Notes: generated by a model from the sequence alone, not told the origin. A stretch of 64,000 nt of DNA from Pseudoalteromonas phenolica (GCF_001444405.1 NZ_CP013187.1:558001-622000), one strand, 5' to 3'; positions 35,927-45,426 are shown, numbered from the stretch's first letter. Made by a program: numbers and translations.

Positions 35927-38900
35927 GATTTTTCTCCTCTAAAGCGCGTGCTTGTTCAGCAATTTTTTGGCTTAAGAACTCAGGTGATTGAGTCTTACGC
36001 GCTAGTAATGAATAAGCGCAAGGAATAATAAATAGCGTCAGTATAGTTGCCACGCTTACACCTGCAAAAATAACCACACCAATTACCATACGACTTTCTG
36101 AGCCAGGGCCTGTCGCAAATACTAGTGGGATTGCACTCATTACCGTCGTCAGTGACGTCATGATAATAGGGCGCAGGCGTTGAACGGCAGCATCAACTAA
36201 AGCTTGCTCAAATTCGATACCTTTATCGCGTAACTGGTTGGCAAATTCAACAATAAGAATACCATTTTTAGCACTTAAACCAATTAGCATCACGATACCT
36301 ATTTGACTGTAGATATTAAGACTGCTGTCGGTGATAAATAACCCATACATAGCGCCAACGAGACCAAGTGGTACGGTTAGCATGATCACCAGTGGGTGTA
36401 CAAAACTTTCAAACTGAGCAGCAAGCACTAAGAAAGTCACGGTTAAAGCAAGCAGGAACACGTAAGTCATGGCTGACTCACCTTCATAAAACAGCTTAGA
36501 TTCACCTTTATAATCTACTGCACCATCTATGTGGTTTTCTTCTGCAGCAACGGTGTTTAAAAAATCTAAAGCTTCGGCTAGCGTATACCCATCTGCAAGG
36601 TTTGCAGTAATGGTGATAGCACGCATACGGTTGTAACGATTTAAGCGTGAAGCTGTGGCTTCCTCTGTCACAGTGATCAAGCTATCTAGTGGGATCAATT
36701 CACCTGTACGAGACTTAACAAATATATCAGCAATGTCATTAGGCGCCGCGAAGTCTGCTTTAGTACCTTTCAATATCACATCGTATTCTTCACCGCGGTC
36801 AATAAAGGTGGTAACGCGACGTTGACCTAACATGGTTTCAAGGGTGCGACCAATATCACTTACCGACACACCTAAGTCTGCCGCTTTTAATTTATCAATG
36901 CTAACCAAAAACTGTGGGAAGGTTTCTTTGTAATCATGATCTAAACGCACGAGCCCTTTGTTCTGGCGAGCTTTGGCTAAGATTTTATCTCGCCATTCGA
37001 CCAGCTCTTCGTAATCGTTACCTTGCAGTACAAACTCGATAGGACGTGACTGACCGCCGCCGCCAATACCTCGGCGCATAATAGCAAAAGCACGTACATC
37101 GGTGACTTCGCGCATCTTGCCACTGATCTCACCCATAACCTGCCAAGTTGAACGCTTGCGCTCGTCCCAATCTGGCATACCTACGATGGCAACACCCCCA
37201 CGGCCACCCCAACCAGGAACACGCACTAGCACACGGCTTAGTTCACCCGCTTCAACATATGGCAGCAATCGCTCTTCAATCTTTGCCATATTTTCAGCGT
37301 TATTTTCGTAACTTGCGCCTTCAGGGCCATTCATCATCACAAAAAAAGTACCGCGGTCTTCTCTAGGTGTAAGTTCAGATGGAATTTGTTTCATAAGGGT
37401 ATATGTTGCAAAACCTGCTAATACCAGTACAGCTAACAAGCTAAAGCGTCTGTTTAAGTTATCCTGTAGTACTTTACGGTAACCATTTTCAAGCTTAGTA
37501 AATTGTTTATCCATCCACTGGGTAAAGCGACTTTCACTACTACTAGGCTTAAGTACTTTGGAGCATAAAGCTGGTGACAGGGTCAGGGCTGTGACGCTTG
37601 AGAATACCACTGCGGCACTGGTTGCCATCGCGAACTCAGTAAAGAGTGCACCAATTCGACCATCCATAAATACCAAGGGTACAAACACAGAAACAAGAAC
37701 AAGAGTTGTGGCTATGATGGCAAAACCTACCTCACGTGCGCCTCTAAATGCCGCTAAAAGTGGCGGCTCACCAAGCTCGATACGGCGATAAATGTTCTCG
37801 AGCATAACAATGGCATCGTCCACGACTAAACCTATTGCTAATACCAGAGCCAATAGAGTGAGTAAGTTGATTGAATAACCCATTGAGAGTAAGAACATAA
37901 AGGTAGCGATAAGCGCAACGGGCACAGTGACCGCAGGAATTAAAGTTGCACGAATGTTACCTAAGAAGATAAAGATCACTACCACAACTAAGCCCATAGC
38001 AATCGCAAGCGTACGATAAACTTCAGTGATAGATTCTCTAATGAAGATAGAAGAATCATAGCTATCCTGAATCGTCGTGCCTTCAGGCAGATTGCGCTTA
38101 ATTTTCTCTAGTTCCTTACGGGCATTATCGACCACTTCGAGGGTATTGGCTTTGGCTTGCTTTACAATGCCCATACCGACCATGTTTTTACCGTTACCGC
38201 GGAATGTGCTTTCGTTGTCAGCGGCTTCAAGTAATACATCTGCTACTTCCCCAAGGCGGATTAAGTAACCTTGTTCGCCACGCTTAATAACAAGGTTATT
38301 AAAGTCTTCTTGGGTTTTGTAGCTACGGGTGATACGTACAGAAAAGTCGCGATCAAGAGATTCAATTTCACCTGCTGGGAGTTCCACGTTTTCACGGCGT
38401 AAAACCTGCTCTATGTCGCTTGAAGTAATACCGCGTGCTGCCATGGCTTTTCTGTCTAGCCAAATCTTCATGGCATATTGACGTTCACCACCGATGCGCA
38501 CGTTAGAAACACCATCAACTACCGCAAGGCGATCGACAATGTAACGCTGAGCGTAATCAGATAACTCTAATGTGTTCATGGAGGTACTGTTGAGTACAAA
38601 CCAAGCAATTGGGCTTTCATCTGAATTTGATTTGGACACTTCAGGCGGGCGAACTTGCTCGGGGAGTCTGTCTAAAGCGCGAGATACACGTTCGCGAACA
38701 TCGTTTGCTGCAGCGTCGATATCTCTGTCAATATTAAATTCAATGGTGATGTTTGAACGGCCATTACGAGAGGATGAAGTAATACTCTTGATGCCTTCAA
38801 TGCCTGAGATTCGATTTTCTAAAACCTGTGTGATCTTAGTTTCCACGACTTCACTTGAAGCACCAGTGTAACTTGTTGAAACGCTGACAATTGGTGTCTC

Positions 38901-39020
38901 TATATCCGGATACTCTCGCAGTGGTAGCATGGTAAATGCCACGATACCAAACGTGAGTAACAGTAGGTTGATTACAATTGCAAAAACGGGGCGTTTTACC
39001 GCGGTATCTGTAATTCTCAC
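35919..39020 (-). CDS. RND multidrug efflux permease (HAE1 family)
   Basis: A 1033-residue inner-membrane proton antiporter, twelve helices with two large periplasmic loops. It starts MRITDTAVKRPVFAIVINLL and has the family blocks GASSEVVETKI, RERVSRALDRLP and LVVDDAIVMLENIYRR (near 405, containing the paired Asp residues of the proton relay). It exports hydrophobic toxic compounds with an adaptor and an outer-membrane channel, but no channel gene is nearby, so it probably borrows a TolC-like one. The start lies four bases after the adaptor gene. Substrate cannot be told from sequence. Confidence 0.93.
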   Translation of the reverse strand: MRITDTAVKRPVFAIVINLLLLTFGIVAFTMLPLREYPDIETPIVSVSTSYTGASSEVVETKITQVLENRISGIEGIKSITSSSRNGRSNITIEFNIDRDIDAAANDVRERVSRALDRLPEQVRPPEVSKSNSDESPIAWFVLNSTSMNTLELSDYAQRYIVDRLAVVDGVSNVRIGGERQYAMKIWLDRKAMAARGITSSDIEQVLRRENVELPAGEIESLDRDFSVRITRSYKTQEDFNNLVIKRGEQGYLIRLGEVADVLLEAADNESTFRGNGKNMVGMGIVKQAKANTLEVVDNARKELEKIKRNLPEGTTIQDSYDSSIFIRESITEVYRTLAIAMGLVVVVIFIFLGNIRATLIPAVTVPVALIATFMFLLSMGYSINLLTLLALVLAIGLVVDDAIVMLENIYRRIELGEPPLLAAFRGAREVGFAIIATTLVLVSVFVPLVFMDGRIGALFTEFAMATSAAVVFSSVTALTLSPALCSKVLKPSSSESRFTQWMDKQFTKLENGYRKVLQDNLNRRFSLLAVLVLAGFATYTLMKQIPSELTPREDRGTFFVMMNGPEGASYENNAENMAKIEERLLPYVEAGELSRVLVRVPGWGGRGGVAIVGMPDWDERKRSTWQVMGEISGKMREVTDVRAFAIMRRGIGGGGQSRPIEFVLQGNDYEELVEWRDKILAKARQNKGLVRLDHDYKETFPQFLVSIDKLKAADLGVSVSDIGRTLETMLGQRRVTTFIDRGEEYDVILKGTKADFAAPNDIADIFVKSRTGELIPLDSLITVTEEATASRLNRYNRMRAITITANLADGYTLAEALDFLNTVAAEENHIDGAVDYKGESKLFYEGESAMTYVFLLALTVTFLVLAAQFESFVHPLVIMLTVPLGLVGAMYGLFITDSSLNIYSQIGIVMLIGLSAKNGILIVEFANQLRDKGIEFEQALVDAAVQRLRPIIMTSLTTVMSAIPLVFATGPGSESRMVIGVVIFAGVSVATILTLFIIPCAYSLLARKTQSPEFLSQKIAEQARALEEKNHG

Positions 39021-39024
39021 TCGA

Positions 39025-40080
39025 TCACCCCTGTGTCGTTACTGAAGAACCAGGACGAATTTTAATAGTGCCTTCTGTGATCACTTGCTGACCCGCTTCT
39101 AAACCACTTTTAATGGCGACCCAGCCATGAAAACGTTCAAGTAACTCGACTTTAACTTGCTGCGCTTTATTTTCATCGTCAATGATATATACAAAGTGGT
39201 TATCCTGACGCGGGATAATGCTTTTTTCTGGCACCATGAGTGCTTCAATACGGCCCAGTTCCAGTGCCACTTGCATTAACATACCTGGGCGTAATAGGTT
39301 AGCTTCATTTTCAAAACTCGCAGTGACAGATACGCTACGTGTTGCTTGGTTGATACGCGGTTCAATATGCGTTACTTCGCCTGTGAAAGGCGAGTTAGGG
39401 TAAGCATCAGATAAGGCTGAGACCTGCATACCTTGAGTTAATTGAGCCAAATATTTTTCAGGCACCTGAAAGTCAACTTTGATAATGCTGATATCATCCA
39501 AGGTTGTGAAAGGGGTGTTATTATTTACGAAGCTACCGATATCGACTAAACGTTTGCCTAGTACGCCAGAAAAGGGGGCTTTAATAATCATCTCCTGCAG
39601 TTTTGACTCAGCATTAGCGAGTTTAGCTTGCAGAGCATCTACCTCAGAAGCTTGCTCTTCTAATTGAGACTGCGCTGCTGATTGAGCGCGAGCAAGCTCT
39701 TGCAAGCGTTTTAGCTGGCGCTGTTGCTCTTTTAAATTAATTTTCAGCTCTTTGACGGTTAAACGTTCTTGTTTATCGCGAAGGGTGGCAAGCACTTGCC
39801 CCGCTTTTACAAATTCACCATCTTCGAATGCAAGAGACTCTATATAATCACTTTGTGCGCTGATGATGTTGATGGCTTGGTTTGCTCTGGCTGTACCAAC
39901 GGCATCAATATTGATACTTTTGATATCCGTGCTAATAGTATGCGCAGTTACTTGGGTTGCAGGGCGAGACGAAGGCCCTGTTTTACTATGACTGACCGGT
40001 AAATAAAAATAACCACTGATAGCGATAAGCATTAAAATTAAGACGGGAAAAAGAACTTTACCTGATTGCTTGTTATACAT
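39025..40080 (-). CDS. RND efflux periplasmic adaptor (membrane fusion protein)
   Basis: A 351-residue HlyD/AcrA-type adaptor anchored by an N-terminal helix (about 9-27, VLFPVLILMLIAISGYFYL) rather than a lipobox. A lipoyl/barrel-sandwich domain (AQSDYIESLAFEDGEFVKAGQVL) flanks an alpha hairpin (about 110-165). Beta-barrel and membrane-proximal domains follow. It bridges the pump to an outer-membrane channel. First gene of an adaptor-pump-msrA operon. Confidence 0.93.
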   Translation of the reverse strand: MYNKQSGKVLFPVLILMLIAISGYFYLPVSHSKTGPSSRPATQVTAHTISTDIKSINIDAVGTARANQAINIISAQSDYIESLAFEDGEFVKAGQVLATLRDKQERLTVKELKINLKEQQRQLKRLQELARAQSAAQSQLEEQASEVDALQAKLANAESKLQEMIIKAPFSGVLGKRLVDIGSFVNNNTPFTTLDDISIIKVDFQVPEKYLAQLTQGMQVSALSDAYPNSPFTGEVTHIEPRINQATRSVSVTASFENEANLLRPGMLMQVALELGRIEALMVPEKSIIPRQDNHFVYIIDDENKAQQVKVELLERFHGWVAIKSGLEAGQQVITEGTIKIRPGSSVTTQG

Positions 40081-40124
40081 GTTGTTCGACCACTGCTAAT
40101 GTTGAGCTCAGTTTACAATCTTTA

Positions 40125-40151
40125 TACGATCGGAAAATGAGTATGGTCGTA
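40125..40151. promoter_or_regulatory. Imperfect inverted repeat in the efflux promoter
   Basis: TACGATC (40125-40131) and GGTCGTA (40145-40151) match as an inverted repeat at six of seven positions. It lies about 45-70 bases before the adaptor ATG, beside a TATAAA-like -10 on the minus strand. This is the position of a TetR-type operator, but no regulator gene is adjacent. Confidence 0.35.
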
Positions 40152-40223
40152 TTAATTTGTGTGTTGAACGAAAATTAAATCTTAGTTATGTGCTTGTACC
40201 GATTATGTTTTATGGATGTAAAG

Positions 40224-40325
40224 ATGAAACCAAATAAAAAATGCCCGAGGTGTGAGAAAATCAGAAAGCTTATTTTTTGGACTGTACTAATGTTTATCTT
40301 TTATTTTGGTTTTTATAATGGCTGA
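40224..40325 (+). CDS. 33-residue CxxC membrane microprotein
   Basis: MKPNKKCPRCEKIRKLI opens with a CPRC zinc-ribbon-like knuckle and a basic stretch. One strongly hydrophobic segment follows (about 17-30, FWTVLMFIFYFGFY), ending at TGA. Its stop codon overlaps the start of the next gene (ATGGCTGA), so translational coupling is possible. Ribosome site is only fair (GGATGTAAAG). A single CxxC would need a partner to bind metal. No family is recognised. Confidence 0.45.
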   Translation: MKPNKKCPRCEKIRKLIFWTVLMFIFYFGFYNG

Positions 40326-41058
40326 ATCAAGTAAGTATGTGTTCCTAAGGGCGTCAGCCAACCGATTTAGCATAGAGTTCATGTTAGTAGGCGGTATTGC
40401 TATTGCCATTGTCATGTTATTTGTCACGCTCAGAGCGACACCGATCAGTATTATTGAAATCGTGTTTGTTGCTACCGCAATTATGGCGGTGATTTTAGGC
40501 TTTTTGAAAAGCAGAGAACCCTTTTACAGTTTTCGGTTGGATAATAGAAAAATTACCTACTATCATAAAGTTGGTGAGTGGTGTATCGATACATCTAACC
40601 TTTCATCTATTGGAGTGCCTGTAGCAACCGATGGTTTTGAGCAAGTCGAACTGAATGCTGTAGGTATAAAGATCAAAGATGAAGCATGCTTCTTAAACGC
40701 TTTACACCCACGATTAGCGTGTAAATTATTAATTGAACAGCGGCATATTTTTTTACAAGCTGTTAAAATGCATTGCAAATCCGGCTCTTGCCCATCAAAA
40801 TGGCTTGTTGAACCAAGTGAGTTCCAGGCGGGCACGGGTCAAATTTATACCGGTTTAATCGCCATGTTCGCAAATCGGATGCAACATTTACACACGTTGA
40901 CAGGTTATCATTTGTTGCTACCTGCAAATGTGTTAGATAGGGACATATGGGATTTTTCAAACCTATTGAACCACTGGAAACTAAATCCAGAAATGGTGGT
41001 CCAAGAATTGCTAGATAAACAGGCCACCGTTGCAAGAAGTAACAGGAACGATTCATGA
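40318..41058 (+). CDS. Uncharacterised two-helix membrane protein (possibly DUF2982)
   Basis: A protein of 246 residues from the ATG at 40318 (an upstream in-frame ATG at 40306 would add four). Two adjacent hydrophobic helices (about 25-43 and 49-65) are followed by a bPH2-like start (YSFRLDNRKITYYHKVGEWCI) and a soluble C-terminal half with a Cys-containing stretch (MHCKSGSCPSKW). It resembles uncharacterised gammaproteobacterial membrane proteins that I recall as DUF2982; this was not checked. It overlaps the next gene by ATGA. Confidence 0.6.
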   Translation: MAESSKYVFLRASANRFSIEFMLVGGIAIAIVMLFVTLRATPISIIEIVFVATAIMAVILGFLKSREPFYSFRLDNRKITYYHKVGEWCIDTSNLSSIGVPVATDGFEQVELNAVGIKIKDEACFLNALHPRLACKLLIEQRHIFLQAVKMHCKSGSCPSKWLVEPSEFQAGTGQIYTGLIAMFANRMQHLHTLTGYHLLLPANVLDRDIWDFSNLLNHWKLNPEMVVQELLDKQATVARSNRNDS

Positions 41059-41387
41059 GTACAGAAAGAGCCTTTATTAAAAGTGGTCGTAATACCATTA
41101 TTCATAAAGAAAAGAAGCTCGACCTAGTCATTGTAAACGGTGAGGCACACCCAAAAATTAAAGTAACTGCGAATGGACTTGTGCCATTTAAAGAAGAACT
41201 GCCAAGAAACCGACGAGAAGGTAAAGAGCGTTATTTAGAAGTTGTTCAAGTCGCAAGTGCCGATGTTTTTGGGGAAGTAAAACGTTTGTTGTTTATCCAA
41301 GCGCTTGATGGCCGCGAATACAAAGTCGATTATAGTAAGATCGGAACCAAATTATTTGTGCGTATACATCAAGATAGCTATCTCTAA
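41055..41387 (+). CDS. Uncharacterised 110-residue basic protein
   Basis: A soluble, basic protein (110 residues) with an Arg/Lys-rich central loop (LPRNRREGKERY) and beta-rich C-terminal half (LLFIQALDGREYKVDYSKIG). No signal peptide or membrane helix. Its ATG overlaps the stop of the preceding membrane protein, implying a functional pair. No family is recognised. Confidence 0.65.
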   Translation: MSTERAFIKSGRNTIIHKEKKLDLVIVNGEAHPKIKVTANGLVPFKEELPRNRREGKERYLEVVQVASADVFGEVKRLLFIQALDGREYKVDYSKIGTKLFVRIHQDSYL

Positions 41388-41404
41388 TTCTATTAGGAGC
41401 GTCT

Positions 41405-43123
41405 ATGTTGCGTCGAGCATCTTTAAGTGTTGTAGCGAGTTTTTTACTTTTAGGATGTGGCGGTGGAGGCTCCGACTCCAATGATACCGTTGAAAATGCC
41501 AGTGTGAATGCTGGCGCAGATTTTAGTGTTGAAGAAAAAGCAGAGTTTACTTTATCTGCAGTAGGCTCACCTTCTGGCGGAACGTATACTTGGCAAGTGA
41601 TGGAAGGCCCTGCAATGGAAGGGTTTCCGAAAGAAGGTCAAGAACATAAACTTGCTGCGCCAGATGTAAAAACAGACACCTCAGCGACCTTGAAAGTCGA
41701 GTATCTCGCACCGAGTGGTGTATTAGTTTCTGACATGGTCACTATTTCAATTGGCTCTCGAAATCAGCTCCCTATTCCTCATATAAAAAAGACCTTACCT
41801 GACAGTGATGTACTGCAATATAAAGATGAAATTACATTAAGTGCTGATGAATCAATCGATCCGGATGAGAACGGCAAAATCATTGAGTACTTATGGGAGC
41901 AAGTAAGCGGCCCAGAGCTTACCTTTGAGCGTAATGATCAAGTGACTCTAAAGTTTATTCACCCTTTGTTATCTACAAATGATACTGCACGCTTTAAATT
42001 AACCATCACTGATGATGAAAGCGGGCAAGGTAGTACAGAGTTTTCTTTGACACTGTATAAAAACGCCCAAGTGGTTTTTGCTGATGCAGGCGAAGACATA
42101 AAAGTCATCGAGTTTGATAAAGGTGAGTTGAATGCCACCGCGAGTTTATCGTCATCAGGTGAATACACGTGTATGTGGGAACAATTAGAGCGACCAAAAA
42201 CTCAACTAGAAGAATTAATTTCAGATCCAGCCTTATGCCAAACCACATTTACTGCACCTGATGTGGATATCGCTTCAATCTTAAAGTTTCAAGTAACTGT
42301 ATCAGAACCAGGTGGTTTTACTGATAAAGATGATATGGAAGTGAGTGTACAAAGGCGTGCTGTGGGCGAAAATTTAAACGACACGGGTCAACAACGCTGT
42401 TTTGATAGCGAAGCAGTTATAGAGTGTGAGAGTGATGTTTACCCTAAGCAAGATGCAGAGCTTGGTCGTGATAGTTTCGTACAGAATGAGGGGAAAACAG
42501 GCGCAGGCCTTGCGTCTTTTGATTTTACGAAATTAGATGAAAATGCCAGACCCATTACTGACAGTTCAACCAGTGATTTCAGCTGTGTTAAGGACAACAA
42601 CACAGGACTGATTTGGGAGGTAAAACAACCTAATACTGCAACTCCTCCAAGTACCACATTGCGCGATACTCGAAATACCTACACCTGGTTTTTAAGGAAT
42701 TACCCGAATGGTCATCGAGGGGTTGATGCATCAACTTGCCCAAATACCATCTATTGTGATGCACAACAGTATATTGATGATGTAAATGCGACTAACTATT
42801 GTGGTGGCCGAAACTGGCGTTTGCCAACCTTTACTGAGTTAATGGGAATTTTTAATTATGGTGAAGTATCTGGAAGCTCTTATGTATTAGATCCTAATTA
42901 TTTCCCTGCTATTGCGAATCCTGCGTGGACAAGGGAAAACCCAAGCGACAAGGGCACTAGCTTTTACTGGACTTCACAAATCAGTATTGAGGGTGCAACT
43001 GATAACTCAAATTTAATCGAGTCATATGCTTTCGATATGCAGACGGGTGAAACGGTAGAGTTAGAACACACAACTAAGGCTTATATTCGATTAGTGAGAG
43101 AGGTGTCGAACAATGGTAACTAA
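41405..43123 (+). CDS. DUF1566 lipoprotein with PKD/Ig-like repeats
   Basis: A 572-residue predicted outer-membrane lipoprotein: lipobox LLLGCGGGGS (Cys18) with a flexible Gly/Ser tether. Three beta-sandwich repeats of PKD or REJ type follow (about 35-115, 120-215 and 220-315), each with the pattern TYTWQVMEGP, YLWEQVSGPE or CMWEQLERP. The C-terminal DUF1566 domain is about 395-570 (NNTGLIWEVK, GGRNWRLPTFTELMGIF, FYWTSQ, YIRLVRE). DUF1566 folds are related to C-type-lectin-like or sulfatase-modifying folds and are often surface exposed. It overlaps the following DUF1566 gene by 11 bases. Confidence 0.8.
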   Translation: MLRRASLSVVASFLLLGCGGGGSDSNDTVENASVNAGADFSVEEKAEFTLSAVGSPSGGTYTWQVMEGPAMEGFPKEGQEHKLAAPDVKTDTSATLKVEYLAPSGVLVSDMVTISIGSRNQLPIPHIKKTLPDSDVLQYKDEITLSADESIDPDENGKIIEYLWEQVSGPELTFERNDQVTLKFIHPLLSTNDTARFKLTITDDESGQGSTEFSLTLYKNAQVVFADAGEDIKVIEFDKGELNATASLSSSGEYTCMWEQLERPKTQLEELISDPALCQTTFTAPDVDIASILKFQVTVSEPGGFTDKDDMEVSVQRRAVGENLNDTGQQRCFDSEAVIECESDVYPKQDAELGRDSFVQNEGKTGAGLASFDFTKLDENARPITDSSTSDFSCVKDNNTGLIWEVKQPNTATPPSTTLRDTRNTYTWFLRNYPNGHRGVDASTCPNTIYCDAQQYIDDVNATNYCGGRNWRLPTFTELMGIFNYGEVSGSSYVLDPNYFPAIANPAWTRENPSDKGTSFYWTSQISIEGATDNSNLIESYAFDMQTGETVELEHTTKAYIRLVREVSNNGN

Positions 43124-43670
43124 AAATACATCATTACTGCCTATTTTATTTATGAGCCTTGGTGTTTCAGCACAAGTATGTATTAGTGAAGCAACAAACC
43201 CTGTAGGTTTTATCGAACCGGGCGAACGTTTTGAAATTAACGAGGCGGAAGGCGTGGTGCTGGATAGAAGCACGGGTCTTATGTGGCAACAATGCGAAGT
43301 AGGCCTAAATTATAATTCAAATAATAAAACCTGCATTGGCAGTACTCAGAAACTCACTTGGCAACAGTCTTTGCTTGAAGCAAACGATAACAGTCATGCC
43401 GGTTTTACAGATTGGCACGTACCTAACATTAAAGAGTTGGCAAGTATTATTGATCATAGCTGTGCATCACCTGCATTACCTCAACTGGAAATAGGGGTTT
43501 TACTCTTTAGTAATGAGTTAATCAGTGGTGAGGAGGGAGATTATTGGTCCAGCACAACGGTCACACTTGAGCCTGAATATGCATGGACGTTCCAAGTTTC
43601 TGATGGAAAGAACAGGTATCTCAAAAAAACGCAGACTGGTCGATTAAGGCTGGTACGTTACGCAAAATAG
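43113..43670 (+). CDS. Secreted single-domain DUF1566 protein
   Basis: A 185-residue protein with a Sec signal peptide (cleavage near VSAQ, residue 21) and one DUF1566 domain (DRSTGLMWQQCEVG, FTDWHVPNIKELASIID, DYWSSTT, GRLRLVRYAK). It shares the domain with the C-terminal half of the preceding lipoprotein, so the two look like a tandem duplication with different anchoring. Six cysteines suggest disulfides. Translation overlaps the upstream gene. Confidence 0.8.
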   Translation: MVTKNTSLLPILFMSLGVSAQVCISEATNPVGFIEPGERFEINEAEGVVLDRSTGLMWQQCEVGLNYNSNNKTCIGSTQKLTWQQSLLEANDNSHAGFTDWHVPNIKELASIIDHSCASPALPQLEIGVLLFSNELISGEEGDYWSSTTVTLEPEYAWTFQVSDGKNRYLKKTQTGRLRLVRYAK

Positions 43671-43728
43671 ATTTAGCTTCAAGAGAGAATTTGCTAATCT
43701 GTGCGCCTTAATTATATGGGGCTTTATT

Positions 43729-44502
43729 TTGCGACACTTGTTTAAATCACTGTTATTAACAACGCTGTTTTCTGGTTCAGTTTGGGCCAGTGATAAATGT
43801 GATGTTGAGCTTGACCATGGCTTGATCATCACTGATTCAGTGATCCGTATTGTCGATAAAGGTCAAACTCGTGTTCAAATCAATCATGACGAACAGTTGC
43901 TCATTAAAGGTTATTATATTCAACTTAGCGATGAAGAAACTAAAGTTCTTAGAGAATATGCGTTAGGTATTCGAGATACGGTTCCTGAGCTTGTAAGCCT
44001 TGCAACAGATGGTGTAAATCTTGGACTAAGTGCCATTGAACAAATCGTTGAAGGCATGTCTGATAAAGAACCTGAAGTGCTTAAAACGCAATTACAATAC
44101 GTTGAACGGGCGCTAATGGATAAGTTTAAACGTGGTGATGATTTCTTTTTTATCGCCCCCCAATCTCTGTCTAAAATAGATGACTTCTTTACGCAAGAAA
44201 TCAGTCAAAAAATCCACTCAGCAATTCATGGGTCTTTAGGCTCCATCTTAGTGTCATTGGGCGATGCGTTTAAATCTCGTGAAGGCAATATCGAAGACCG
44301 TATTACTGACATGGGTCAGCGGATGGAGATCATCTCCAAAGAAATTGATAAGTCTTTAAAAAAGAAAGCTGAACAACTAGAAGACAAAGCTGAAGAGTAT
44401 TGCGAGTGCTTAAATTCATTGGATGAGACAGAAGCGCGTTTACAAGCCATTGTTCCAAGTTTAAAAGCGTATGATTTAGTTAGGATCAGGGCGACTAAAT
44501 AA
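43729..44502 (+). CDS. YggN-like DUF2884 periplasmic protein
   Basis: A 257-residue exported protein starting at TTG (43729) because no in-frame ATG precedes the signal peptide (RHLFKSLLLTTLFSGSVWAS). The mature part matches the YggN/DUF2884 pattern: CDVELDHGLIITDSVIRI, INHDEQLLIKGYYIQLSDEE and ELVSLATDGVNLGLSAIE. A C-terminal coiled coil (about 195-235) is followed by a CECL motif. Function unknown in the family. It is separated by 58 bases from the DUF1566 genes. Confidence 0.8.
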   Translation: MRHLFKSLLLTTLFSGSVWASDKCDVELDHGLIITDSVIRIVDKGQTRVQINHDEQLLIKGYYIQLSDEETKVLREYALGIRDTVPELVSLATDGVNLGLSAIEQIVEGMSDKEPEVLKTQLQYVERALMDKFKRGDDFFFIAPQSLSKIDDFFTQEISQKIHSAIHGSLGSILVSLGDAFKSREGNIEDRITDMGQRMEIISKEIDKSLKKKAEQLEDKAEEYCECLNSLDETEARLQAIVPSLKAYDLVRIRATK

Positions 44503-44586
44503 TCTGAACCCTTGATAATAAACTCATCTCCTGCGGCAACATTCAATATAGATCCTTAAATGAAGAAAATGGGCTTAGAGAGTTTT

Positions 44587-45426
44587 TTATTCATTAAAAT
44601 AAAATTTGAGTGCATTGTTAAAACTGAGTTTTTGCCAAAGTGCAGTGTCGTTCACTAATTGTTTGTAACCTTGCCACACCTTTAAATAACTTTCTCGTAT
44701 TAAACACACAGGATAGTTTGAAGCAAACATCACCCGATCTTCACCAAAGTATGCTAATAAAAGCTTTAATTTAGCCGATGGCTCTAAAGCAGGCTCGCAA
44801 TGTTCTTGGCCTGAAAACTTGATATATATGTTATTTGCTTCTTTTAATAATGATAAAGCTTCTGTGTAATCATGAAGGTTATTGATAAAGCCTGCGTGAT
44901 TAACAACAATTTTGAAACCAGGATTAAGTGTAGCGATCTTGACCAACTCTTGTACCGCATCAAGGTGACATAACTCAAACTGCGCTTCAAAGACTAAGTT
45001 GAGTTCGGCAAGCATGTTCAGGTTTTTTTTGGTGTTATCAGACAATAACCTAAGATAATCTTGGCCTTCAGTGATATCACGAATACCAATGAAGTTAGGT
45101 GCTGAGAGTAGCTCGGTTAACTGCTGCTTAAAGATAGCTGGTTCACTGTCAATTTGGATATAGCTAATGGCCTTAAAATGGATTTGTCTTGGCGTGCTAT
45201 TGGCTAGCCAATCAAGTTCAGTGCGAGGTTTTGCGTTGTTAAACCCTGCTTCAATATGCACAAATCGTTGTACGTTAAACTCAAGATTAGCGAGATCCGC
45301 ATAGTGATGATGCTGCTTAATTTTATCAAGGTTCGGCCAGTTTGGGCCTGAGCCGTGAGTGAGCCAATGATATTGACCCAAACTTAAGTCAAAAAAGTGT
45401 AAGTGTGGATCAATTATCTGCATCAT
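44587..45426 (-). CDS. Amidohydrolase-family lactonase-like protein
   Basis: A 279-residue TIM-barrel hydrolase of the COG3618 type (L-fuconolactonase and related enzymes). The metal-binding HxH is in IIDPHLHFFDL at the N-terminus. Later blocks include VHIEAGF, VVNHAGF (metal His) and RVMFASNYPV (catalytic Asp replaced by Asn in SNYP; members usually have SDxP). It overlaps the dehydrogenase gene upstream by four bases (ATGA). Sugar dehydrogenase plus lactonase would oxidise a sugar to its acid; the substrate is unknown. Confidence 0.7.
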   Translation of the reverse strand: MMQIIDPHLHFFDLSLGQYHWLTHGSGPNWPNLDKIKQHHHYADLANLEFNVQRFVHIEAGFNNAKPRTELDWLANSTPRQIHFKAISYIQIDSEPAIFKQQLTELLSAPNFIGIRDITEGQDYLRLLSDNTKKNLNMLAELNLVFEAQFELCHLDAVQELVKIATLNPGFKIVVNHAGFINNLHDYTEALSLLKEANNIYIKFSGQEHCEPALEPSAKLKLLLAYFGEDRVMFASNYPVCLIRESYLKVWQGYKQLVNDTALWQKLSFNNALKFYFNE

